The notes below the pieces were generated by a model. It saw nothing but the letters and a program-made list of their open reading frames with translations. It searched no databases and had not been told where the DNA came from. This document shows, piece after piece, positions 1 to 5,924 of a stretch of 6,580 bases of DNA. This stretch comes from Caldifarciminota bacterium 4484_18. Its GTDB lineage: Bacteria; Hydrothermota; UBA3073; NMUJ01. Every line of letters begins with the position of its first letter. The first letter of the stretch is position 1. The stretch covers positions 1 through 6,580 of the forward strand of contig NMUJ01000025.1 in assembly GCA_002256535.1 (NCBI GenBank). Direction: 5' to 3'. Position numbers and translations under genes: made by a program.

Positions 1-227
1 TTATAGCTAAGTTAACCGTGAACCCTGCGAAAATATTGGGGTTGGATAAGAAATGGCTAAAAGAAGGTGCACCTGCCGAGCTGGTGGTGTTCGACCCGGA
101 AGCTGAATGGGTGTTCAATACAACACGTTCGTTATCACGTAACTCACCTTTCCTCGGTAAACGCCTAAAAGGTAAAGTACTCTACACCATAGTGGGGGAG
201 AGGGTTTGGGATTTCACGGGTGAGTAG
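1..227 (+). CDS. pyrC: Dihydroorotase, C-terminal fragment (5' end cut by window edge)
   Basis: Dihydroorotase is the cytoplasmic zinc amidohydrolase that interconverts N-carbamoyl-aspartate and dihydroorotate in de novo pyrimidine synthesis. Only the last 74 residues are visible. The frame is open from base 3 to the TAG stop, so the gene enters from the left, and the GTG at 18 is an internal Val codon rather than a start. Recognition rests on the C-terminal signature of class I dihydroorotases: a KLTVNPAKILGL segment, then an 'ELVVFDPEAEW' strand (family pattern ADLVVFDP...W), then SLSRNSPFLGKRLKGKV and a TIVG-type ending (family pattern S.S.NTPF.G..L.G.V..TIV.G). The metal-binding and catalytic residues lie upstream of the window and cannot be checked. 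An allantoinase or hydantoinase of the same superfamily is possible, but the NSPF.G...KGKV ending favours dihydroorotase. The gene converges on clpP with a single base between the two stops. Confidence 0.87.
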   Translation, partial: IAKLTVNPAKILGLDKKWLKEGAPAELVVFDPEAEWVFNTTRSLSRNSPFLGKRLKGKVLYTIVGERVWDFTGE

Positions 228-228
228 G

Positions 229-834
229 TTACTTCTCGCGACGTTCGATCACCTTGTCAACGATACCGTAGGCATGTGCTTCTTCGGCTGTCATCCAGTA
301 GTCACGTTCGGTATCCTGTGCAATCTTTTCGATCGGTTGCCCTGTGTGTTTGGCGAATATGCGGTTGAGCTCCTCACGTAAACGCATTATCTCTTTGGCA
401 TGTATGACGATGTCGGTTACCTGACCCGATACGCCACTCATGGGTTGGTGTATCAATATACGGGCATGAGGTAACGCATAGCGTTTACCGGGTGTACCTG
501 CAGCCAACAGCAATGCTGCCATGGAGGCAGCCAACCCCATACAGATTGTGCTTACATCCGGCCGTATGTACTGGATGGTATCATATATAGCGAGCCCGGC
601 AGGTATCGAGCCACCTGGGCTGTCGATGTAGAGATAGATGTCCTTTTTGGGATCTTCTGACTCGAGGAACAGCAGTTGCGCAATTATGCTTGCAGCAAAT
701 GCATCCGTGATGGGTGCACCTATGATTACGATACGGTCTTTCAACAAACGTGAGAAGATATCATATGCACGTTCGCCGTGACGTGTCGATTCTATAACGA
801 TAGGTACTAATTGGTTATAATCATCGTGTCGCAT
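229..834 (-). CDS. clpP: ATP-dependent Clp protease proteolytic subunit ClpP
   Basis: ClpP is the serine peptidase that forms the double-heptamer degradation chamber of the Clp protease and is fed by AAA+ unfoldases such as ClpX. The 201-residue length is typical for the family. The catalytic triad is intact: Ser104 in GLAASMAA, His129 in ARILIHQP and Asp178 in DTERDYW. The 25- and 49-residue spacings match E. coli ClpP (S97, H122, D171 in mature numbering). The DSPGGS motif at 71-76 is the conserved oxyanion-hole region, and TERDYWMTAEEAHAYGIVD near the end is also typical. Only a few residues precede the conserved PIVIE segment, so a long propeptide is not obvious. The start at 834 is supported by an AAGGAGG site 8 nt upstream, inside the end of tig. 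The gene overlaps tig by 14 nt, indicating co-transcription and probably translational coupling. It is the last gene of its unit: a converging pyrC follows, so no clpX is adjacent. Confidence 0.97.
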   Translation of the reverse strand: MRHDDYNQLVPIVIESTRHGERAYDIFSRLLKDRIVIIGAPITDAFAASIIAQLLFLESEDPKKDIYLYIDSPGGSIPAGLAIYDTIQYIRPDVSTICMGLAASMAALLLAAGTPGKRYALPHARILIHQPMSGVSGQVTDIVIHAKEIMRLREELNRIFAKHTGQPIEKIAQDTERDYWMTAEEAHAYGIVDKVIERREK

Positions 835-1981
835 CTTTATTTCCTCCTTTATGTTTTGTCTCTTCTATTATTTTTACCTTGTCGAGCAAAAAGTCAACAA
901 CTTTCTGGGTGAGCTCCTTACCGTGAAGCCCTTCCTTAGCGGCAATCAATTGTATGAGTATATCCTCCTGGGCTTGCATATGGGCAAGCTTCTTGATCGT
1001 TGTACGTAGGTTGGGATCGAGTACATCATGCTCCTTTCGATAGTGTTCGAGGAAAGCTTTTTCGTAAGCTTCAACAATACGTGGGGGTGGTTCAAACACA
1101 TACGTTTGGCGTAGGGTTTCGAGTAATTTGTATTTCAATACCGTATGGCGTTTGGTATCACGGTATTGTTGTAGTATGGATCTAAGTGCCTTACGTAGGG
1201 ATTGGTCACTTTTGAACCCAACTGTAGAGGCGAGTTCCCGTACAGTGGCGGGTGAAGGTGATTCAACGTTCTCGATACGGAATTTATATTCTACCTGCTC
1301 GCCTTTGAGGTCGGGATCTTCGTAGTCGAGTGGATACTCGTGTTTCAACTCCAACGAGGTACCTACCTTTTTGTTTAGTAGCTCGGTATTTATGGGGTTG
1401 GGGAAAAACTTCTCATCTATGAAGAACATGAAATCATCAACCCTGAACGTACGCCATAGGCCACGCCACCTGAGGTTGATGGTGAAGCTCACAGTCTGTA
1501 CCGTATCTTCGGTTATATGAGTATGTGGGGTATAGCGTGGATGTAGCTGACAGAGCCGTTCAAGTATGGCGGTGAGTTCATCGTCTTTAAGCTTAAAGTC
1601 GGGTATCCTCACCTCGAGCTCACTATAATCGCCAAACTCTATTTGTGGGAAGACCTCCAACTTTATTGTTGATACGAGTGTGGTATCCTGCCACTTGCTT
1701 TCCAGTAGTTCGCCACGTGTGAGCAGTTTTAAGTTCTCCTTAGCGATGATGTCGCGGCTGGTGGATTCGATCAGCTCAGTGATCACCTCCTGTAAGGCGA
1801 TATCGTAGTATTTGCGGTAGATTATATCCATGGGAGCTTTACCCTTGCGGAAGCCGGGTAGCTTCGCGGTACGTTGGTAGGATTTGAGTTTGGATGCAAC
1901 TTTTTGGTCGATAACCTCCTTTGGGATATGGATGTTGAGTAGGAGTTCACAATCACCTAACCGCTCAATCTTGTATTCCAT
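821..1981 (-). CDS. tig: Trigger factor, ribosome-associated chaperone with divergent PPIase domain
   Basis: Trigger factor binds the ribosomal exit tunnel (protein L23) and shields nascent chains. The N-terminal ribosome-binding domain spans about residues 1-115. Its signature loop, LPGFRKGKAP, places Gly43-Phe44-Arg45-Lys46 at the same positions as in E. coli. Residues 155-240 align with the FKBP-like PPIase domain: 'EDTVQTVSFTINL' corresponds to GDxVxxDFxG, and 'YPLDYEDPDLKGEQVEYKF' to FPEEYxxxxLxGKxAxF. The usual DG.xF and IPGFE active-site segments are not recognisable (RGLWRTF and FPNPINTELL stand in their place), so isomerase activity is doubtful. The helical C-terminal chaperone region follows from about 245 and ends in a basic tail. 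At 386 residues the protein is shorter than the usual 430 or so. The ATG at 1981 is the only possible start, because the same frame has a stop codon inside the upstream tRNA gene (2012-2014) and no other start codon between. No Shine-Dalgarno sequence is present. The 3' end overlaps clpP. Confidence 0.93.
   Translation of the reverse strand: MEYKIERLGDCELLLNIHIPKEVIDQKVASKLKSYQRTAKLPGFRKGKAPMDIIYRKYYDIALQEVITELIESTSRDIIAKENLKLLTRGELLESKWQDTTLVSTIKLEVFPQIEFGDYSELEVRIPDFKLKDDELTAILERLCQLHPRYTPHTHITEDTVQTVSFTINLRWRGLWRTFRVDDFMFFIDEKFFPNPINTELLNKKVGTSLELKHEYPLDYEDPDLKGEQVEYKFRIENVESPSPATVRELASTVGFKSDQSLRKALRSILQQYRDTKRHTVLKYKLLETLRQTYVFEPPPRIVEAYEKAFLEHYRKEHDVLDPNLRTTIKKLAHMQAQEDILIQLIAAKEGLHGKELTQKVVDFLLDKVKIIEETKHKGGNKDATR
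843..849 (-). promoter_or_regulatory. Ribosome binding site of clpP
   Basis: On the - strand the sequence reads AAGGAGG, 8 nt before the clpP ATG, and lies inside the last codons of tig. This near-perfect Shine-Dalgarno sequence fixes the clpP start and allows re-initiation by ribosomes finishing tig. It contrasts with tig itself, which has no such site. Confidence 0.85.
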
Positions 1982-1988
1982 TATCTGA

Positions 1989-2070
1989 TGCGAGGGAGGG
2001 GACTCGAACCCCTACCCCGTGAGGGACTGGATCCTAAATCCAGCGCGTCTACCAGTTCCGCCACCCTCGC
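1989..2070 (-). tRNA. tRNA-Leu (anticodon UAG)
   Basis: The - strand folds as a complete class II (long variable arm) tRNA. The 7-bp acceptor stem is GCGAGGG with CCCTCGC, followed by T8-G9. The D arm GCGGAACTGGTAGACGC contains the GGTAGA loop typical of leucine tRNAs. The anticodon stem is CTGGA/TCCAG with loop TTTAGGA, giving anticodon TAG, which reads CUN leucine codons, especially CUA. A short variable arm (CCC/GGG) follows, then T arm AGGGG-TTCGAGT-CCCCT. The discriminator base is A at 1989. It is followed by TCA, so the CCA end is not encoded and must be added enzymatically. The gene stands 7 nt before the tig ATG on the same strand; a leucine tRNA just upstream of tig is a recurrent arrangement in several bacterial groups. 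CUA codons look common in this window, consistent with use of this tRNA. Confidence 0.97.
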
Positions 2071-2078
2071 GACTTATA

Positions 2079-2106
2079 AATATAAGTGAATTTAATGTAA
2101 AGGCAA
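2079..2106 (-). promoter_or_regulatory. Probable sigma-70-type promoter of the tRNA-Leu-tig-clpP unit
   Basis: On the - strand, TTGCCT (2106-2101) is followed after 16 nt by TATATT (2084-2079), matching the -35 and -10 consensus at 4 and 5 of 6 positions. The predicted start falls near 2072, 1-3 nt before the tRNA 5' end. A second pair, TTTACA-17 nt-TATAAG, matches slightly better but would start transcription inside the tRNA, so I prefer the first. The element fills the 38-bp gap after the exporter operon. I see no GC-rich hairpin plus T-run there, so read-through from the exporter genes is possible. Confidence 0.5.
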
Positions 2107-2108
2107 GC

Positions 2109-4082
2109 TCATTCATACTGTAACCGGTACAGTGTCGCGTATGGGCCGTCACGCTTGAGTAGCTCGTCATGTGTACCGGATTCGACTAACTTACCATCCC
2201 ATAGTACGAAGATACGGTCTACCAGCTTGATGGTCGATAGCCTATGTGCGATAATTATACCGGTGCGGTTTGCTAACAGGTTTCTTATACCTACCTGTAG
2301 CAGATATTCGGTTTCGGGGTCGATGTTCGACGTGGCCTCATCCAGTATCACGATGGTGGGGTTACGTGCAAGTGTACGTGCGATGGAGACGAGCTGTCGC
2401 TCACCTGCGGAGAGGGTATCACTCTTTATTAAAGTATCGAGCCCATTTGGTAGACGTGAAACGAGTGACTTCAGTTGCGCAGATTCGAGTACGTGGTCGA
2501 GTTCACGTTTGGATAGTTTGTGACCAAACTCTATGTTTTCACGTAATGTGCCGGTGAATAGATATGGTTCTTGTAGGACGATACCTATCTGTGAACGCAA
2601 ATGAGTGCGCTCGATATCGTGTAGGTCGATACCGTCAATAAGTATGTTACCTTCTTTGGGTAGATAAAACTTAAGTAGTAGGTTGATGATTGTGGTTTTA
2701 CCTGCACCGGTTGGCCCCACGAGGGCAACCTTTTCACCCGCTTTTATTGAGAAGGTTACCCCCTTAAGTACGGGTGTACTGTTATAGGCGAAATGTACAT
2801 TACGGAATTCGATGTCACCTTTAACCTTAATGCGTTTGGCAGTGACGGGATCTATATCACGTTCTTTGGACTCAAATATCTCACGCATACGTTCGGCGGC
2901 GGTCAACCCTTCCTGGAGTACGTTGAATTGTGCACTTATGTTTTGTACTGGACGGAAGAACATACGTAAGTAGCTGAGGAATGCGGTCAACACACCTATT
3001 GTCAAGGTGTTGGCGAGTACCGACCTACCGCCATAGAATATGAGCAATGCCACAGCAAGGTATTGGATCACAACCATCAGCGGATAGAATAAGCCGAAGA
3101 CTACAATGCGTTTGAGGTTAGCCCTGAAGTAGTTGATGTTTATGGAATCAAACTTATCGAGTATATGGGATTGTTGGTTGAACAATTGTATGACAGTGAT
3201 ACCCATGAAGGATTCGTTCAGCATCGAGTTGAGTTTACCCAATAGTCTACGTACTTCGCGATAGATACGACGGAACCGCGTACGGAATAGGTTTGATAAC
3301 AAAATTACCAACGGTAGTAACCCATAGCCGATGAATGCTAACCGATGGTCGAGTCGCCACATGACGACAGCTATTGCGATGAACAGAAAAGGTTCTGACA
3401 CCAACACGATGAGGGTGCTTTCGAATATCTCCTGTAGCTTACGTGAATCGTTCGTCAACCGTGTGAGAATACGGCCGGATGGGTTACGATGGAAGTAAGG
3501 TAACCCCAGCGTCATCAGGTGTGTGTTCAGCTTCATACGCATAGAATGGGTGACTTTTTGACCCAACCATCCCACGGTGTAATCGCTGAGCCATTGGGTT
3601 ACAAACAGCGATATGATCAATATCACAAATAATGTGGCCAACCTATATAAACCCAATATATCCGCGTGACGTAGTGAGAATAGTTCACGTGGTGGAAGCT
3701 TGTGTAGTTCGTCAACCCTTACCAATAAGTTTTGTGATGGCTTGTAATAGTATTTTACCAGAGATAGGCGGCCAGATGCAACAAGTTGACGATAGAGTGC
3801 AGGTGGTAACTCCTTTATACGTGCAGTGGGTATCAAGTACACGGAATCTTTATATGGGATGAGCCCCTCTATCTTCACGTTAGGGGGTGGCAATATCTTA
3901 TGGTATGTAGGCATTATGTAGCGATCGATAGCGGTACGGGTGATGAGTGGTAACCCAGCCTGTATTGCCACGGAGAGCATAACGATAGGTATCAATATAC
4001 CGATAACCCATAGGTATGGACGTACGAATTTACCTATCCACAACACGATACGCCAATCGTATGTCTTTACACCTTTCGCCAT
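2109..4082 (-). CDS. ABC exporter half-transporter, catalytic subunit with extracytoplasmic insert (BmrD/YheH, TM288-like)
   Basis: This is an inner-membrane ABC half-exporter (membrane domain then ATPase) of 657 residues, probably the partner of the overlapping upstream gene. Six hydrophobic segments lie near 22-45, 145-165, 224-243, 245-264, 325-350 and 358-375. The TM1-TM2 interval holds about 100 extra polar, proline-containing residues (about 50-145), where simple half-exporters have a short loop. The ATPase domain has Walker A GPTGAGKTT (Lys462), Q-loop Gln504, signature LSAGE (557-561, a change from LSGGQ), Walker B IVILDE with catalytic Glu582, D-loop SNID and H-loop His613 in IAHRLS. 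A catalytic Glu combined with a non-canonical signature is the pattern of the BmrD/TM288 side of heterodimeric exporters, and the length is near BmrD (about 670). Substrates may be drugs, lipids or peptides; the sequence does not say. An AAGGAG site 5 nt upstream supports the start. Confidence 0.92.
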   Translation of the reverse strand: MAKGVKTYDWRIVLWIGKFVRPYLWVIGILIPIVMLSVAIQAGLPLITRTAIDRYIMPTYHKILPPPNVKIEGLIPYKDSVYLIPTARIKELPPALYRQLVASGRLSLVKYYYKPSQNLLVRVDELHKLPPRELFSLRHADILGLYRLATLFVILIISLFVTQWLSDYTVGWLGQKVTHSMRMKLNTHLMTLGLPYFHRNPSGRILTRLTNDSRKLQEIFESTLIVLVSEPFLFIAIAVVMWRLDHRLAFIGYGLLPLVILLSNLFRTRFRRIYREVRRLLGKLNSMLNESFMGITVIQLFNQQSHILDKFDSININYFRANLKRIVVFGLFYPLMVVIQYLAVALLIFYGGRSVLANTLTIGVLTAFLSYLRMFFRPVQNISAQFNVLQEGLTAAERMREIFESKERDIDPVTAKRIKVKGDIEFRNVHFAYNSTPVLKGVTFSIKAGEKVALVGPTGAGKTTIINLLLKFYLPKEGNILIDGIDLHDIERTHLRSQIGIVLQEPYLFTGTLRENIEFGHKLSKRELDHVLESAQLKSLVSRLPNGLDTLIKSDTLSAGERQLVSIARTLARNPTIVILDEATSNIDPETEYLLQVGIRNLLANRTGIIIAHRLSTIKLVDRIFVLWDGKLVESGTHDELLKRDGPYATLYRLQYE

Positions 4083-5821
4083 ATGCGCTCCTTGAACTGC
4101 TGCTTACGGTAGAGGTCGAAGAATACACCTTCACGTAGGAGTAGCTCGTTGAAGCTACCGGTTTCAACTATGGTACCATCCTTAAGGACGATGATCTTAT
4201 CCATGAAGCGCATGCTGTTCAATCTATGTGATATAAGTATGAGTGTCCTACCACGTAGGTGGTCACATAGGGAGTTGATGATTTTAACTTCATGCTCAGA
4301 ATCTACGGATGAGAATGGATCGTCCAACACCAGTATTTCGGGTTCCATAAGTAACGCACGTGCTAATGCGATACGTTGACGTTGGCCACCGGATAGGGTG
4401 ACTCCCTTCTCACCCACTACGGTATTGAGACCATCCTTGAACCCCATTATCTCATCGTATATCTGTGCAAGCTTACAGACGTGTGTGATGGATTCATCGG
4501 AGGCGGTGGGGTTACCGAATGCTATGTTATCTTTGATGGTGGTAGAGAATAGGAAGGTTTGCTGTGGTACATGTACGATGAAGTGACGTAGGAATTGCAA
4601 GTCTAACTCACGTAGGTCGATACCGTCCAATGTTATCTGGCCATCGGTGGGATCGTACATACGTGCAAGTAATAGCGTGAGTGTGGATTTACCGCTACCT
4701 ATCTCACCTGCTATGCCAAGGAAGGTACCCTTCGGTATTTCAAGGTTTATATCTTTAAGCACGTAATGGGTGGGTTGGTCCGGATATGCGAAGTATACAT
4801 GATGGAGGGCTAAATTGCCGATGGGATGTTTGGGCCTAACTGGGTGAGGAGGTGATTCGATCGCTGGTTTGGTAGCAAACAGCTTGTATAGGCGTTGCCA
4901 GGAGGCACGACCGCGTTGCAGTACGGTGAATGTGTAACCTAAACCCATGATGGGCCACATGAGCATACCGAGATAGGTTTGGAAGGCGACAAAATCACCG
5001 ATGGTTATTGTACCAAGTATCGTGGATTTACCACCCAACCACAGCAGTAATGCGAGCGATATGTTTGCAATGAAGAACACAAGCGGAAAGAATAGCGCAT
5101 AGAGTTTGATGAAGCTCAAGTTACGTGATACGTAGGAGAGGCTGGAACGTTTGAACTTTGTCAATGCGGTAGCGGTTTCGTTGTAGGCTTTTATGAGATG
5201 TATACCGGTGAGCTGCTCCTGTACAGTGGAGGTGAGGTTGGCGAAACTCGACTGTACGCGTTCGAACCGCATGAAGATTTGACGTGAAAAGTAGAACGTT
5301 AGGTATGCAAGTAGCGGTAACGGTATTATCACATATAGGGTGAGCTGTACATTGATAAGCAACATGAATATTATCGTGAAGCTACTCCATAGTACGGCAT
5401 CGACAGCGGTTACAAGACCTATACCGATAGCCCTCACGACGGCATCAAGGTCGTTGGTAAGGTGTGCCATGAGGGTACCTACCCTATAATCCTTATAGAA
5501 ATGGAGATGTAGGGATTCCAGGTGCGCGAATAGGTCGCGTCGTAGGTCACGTTCTACACGTCTGGCGGTACCAAATATGAAGTAACGCCAACCAAACCTG
5601 AAAACCAGTATACCTATTGCAAGTATAAGCACGGTGAACGCATACTTAAGTAGAAGTGATGGGGTGGCTTCACCTGTGGTGAGGCTATCTATAGCGTATT
5701 TGATGACACGTGGTATGAACAGCTGTACGGTATCGACAAAGATCAGCGATATGAGGCCTAAAACGATCAACCACCAGTATCGACGTAGGTACTGTACAAA
5801 CAACCTGTACGAGCTCATCAT
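4067..5821 (-). CDS. ABC exporter half-transporter, degenerate-site subunit (BmrC/YheI, TM287-like)
   Basis: First gene of the two-gene exporter operon, 584 residues, with a membrane domain followed by an ATPase domain. Hydrophobic segments lie near 15-40, 57-83, 132-157, 158-178, 240-262 and 276-300, with a short TM1-TM2 loop. The ATPase domain carries Walker A GEIGSGKST (Lys378), Q-loop Gln420, a perfect LSGGQRQR signature (476-483), Walker B ILVLD followed by Asp501 where the catalytic Glu normally stands, a DPFSSVD D-loop, and His532 in ISHRL. Glu-to-Asp replacement with an intact signature is the hallmark of the BmrC/TM287 side of heterodimers: its own ATP site with the partner's LSAGE is expected to be weakly active, while its LSGGQ completes the partner's active site. 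The length matches BmrC (about 585). Two adjacent ATG codons (5821, 5818) are possible starts. Neither has a Shine-Dalgarno sequence, and no other common start codon is found in the open frame just upstream. Confidence 0.92.
   Translation of the reverse strand: MMSSYRLFVQYLRRYWWLIVLGLISLIFVDTVQLFIPRVIKYAIDSLTTGEATPSLLLKYAFTVLILAIGILVFRFGWRYFIFGTARRVERDLRRDLFAHLESLHLHFYKDYRVGTLMAHLTNDLDAVVRAIGIGLVTAVDAVLWSSFTIIFMLLINVQLTLYVIIPLPLLAYLTFYFSRQIFMRFERVQSSFANLTSTVQEQLTGIHLIKAYNETATALTKFKRSSLSYVSRNLSFIKLYALFFPLVFFIANISLALLLWLGGKSTILGTITIGDFVAFQTYLGMLMWPIMGLGYTFTVLQRGRASWQRLYKLFATKPAIESPPHPVRPKHPIGNLALHHVYFAYPDQPTHYVLKDINLEIPKGTFLGIAGEIGSGKSTLTLLLARMYDPTDGQITLDGIDLRELDLQFLRHFIVHVPQQTFLFSTTIKDNIAFGNPTASDESITHVCKLAQIYDEIMGFKDGLNTVVGEKGVTLSGGQRQRIALARALLMEPEILVLDDPFSSVDSEHEVKIINSLCDHLRGRTLILISHRLNSMRFMDKIIVLKDGTIVETGSFNELLLREGVFFDLYRKQQFKERIWRKV
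4088..4093 (-). promoter_or_regulatory. Ribosome binding site of the downstream exporter subunit
   Basis: On the - strand AAGGAG lies 5 nt before the ATG at 4082, within the last codons of the upstream exporter subunit. It supports the chosen start and the translational coupling implied by the 16-nt gene overlap. Confidence 0.75.
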
Positions 5822-5873
5822 ATTGATTAAAATAAAATGTTGTTTGTAAAGTAAAGTATCGATAGATGTTGTG

Positions 5874-5903
5874 TTGACGTGATGGTATGATGCGTAAATT
5901 AAT
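5874..5903 (+). promoter_or_regulatory. Possible promoter of the secreted-protein gene
   Basis: TTGACG (5874-5879) matches the -35 consensus at 5 of 6 positions. Suitable -10 candidates are weaker: TAAATT after 15 nt (5895-5900) or ATTAAT after 18 nt (5898-5903). A good TATGAT at 5886-5891 lies too close to this -35 to pair with it. The leader would be about 15-20 nt, just enough to hold the AAGGAGG site. Confidence 0.35.
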
Positions 5904-5913
5904 TAGCTGAAAG

Positions 5914-5920
5914 AAGGAGG
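5914..5920 (+). promoter_or_regulatory. Ribosome binding site of the secreted-protein gene
   Basis: AAGGAGG lies 4 nt before the ATG at 5925. It is what decides the start of this otherwise unrecognised gene, and the start leads directly into a signal peptide. Confidence 0.75.
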
Positions 5921-5924
5921 AAGG

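Larger units (their letters stand above)
5822..5924. promoter_or_regulatory. AT-rich divergent intergenic region between the exporter operon and the secreted-protein gene
   Basis: This 103-bp gap must hold the start signals of both divergent genes. For the exporter (- strand) I see only weak elements: TTTACT at 5855-5850 and TATTTT at 5834-5829, 15 nt apart. They would start transcription at or within a few bases of the ATG, which fits the absence of a Shine-Dalgarno sequence. The region also contains an 8-bp palindrome TATCGATA (5857-5864) and two similar direct repeats, ATGTTGTTTG (5837-5846) and ATGTTGTGTTG (5866-5876), starting 29 bp apart. These could bind a regulator, but nothing here proves it. 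Confidence 0.4.

Noticed and set aside
18..227. GTG at 18 as the start of a small independent gene
   Set aside because: The frame is open to the left window edge, and the residues before the GTG (IAKLT) continue the dihydroorotase KLTVNPAKILGL motif, so it is an internal codon.
1000..1325. Two short + strand open frames inside tig
   Set aside because: They are antisense to a well-supported gene, overlap each other in different frames, and their translations resemble no domain.
1989..2070. tRNA-Leu as an attachment site for an integrated element
   Set aside because: No integrase gene and no repeated copy of the tRNA 3' end is found in the window; both flanks are ordinary chromosomal genes.
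2073..2086. Inverted repeat CTTATA-AA-TATAAG downstream of the exporter operon, considered as a terminator
   Set aside because: The stem is only 6 A/T-rich pairs with a 2-nt loop and no T-run. It coincides with the -10 region of the tRNA promoter, which explains its AT symmetry better.
2155..4586. Several + strand open frames opposite the exporter genes
   Set aside because: They lie antisense to conserved ABC ATPase motifs and their translations are low-complexity Ser/Arg-rich, as expected for shadow frames.
5886..5891. TATGAT as the -10 element of the secreted-protein gene
   Set aside because: It matches the consensus well, but no -35-like sequence lies 15-18 nt upstream, and the good TTGACG is only 6 nt away.
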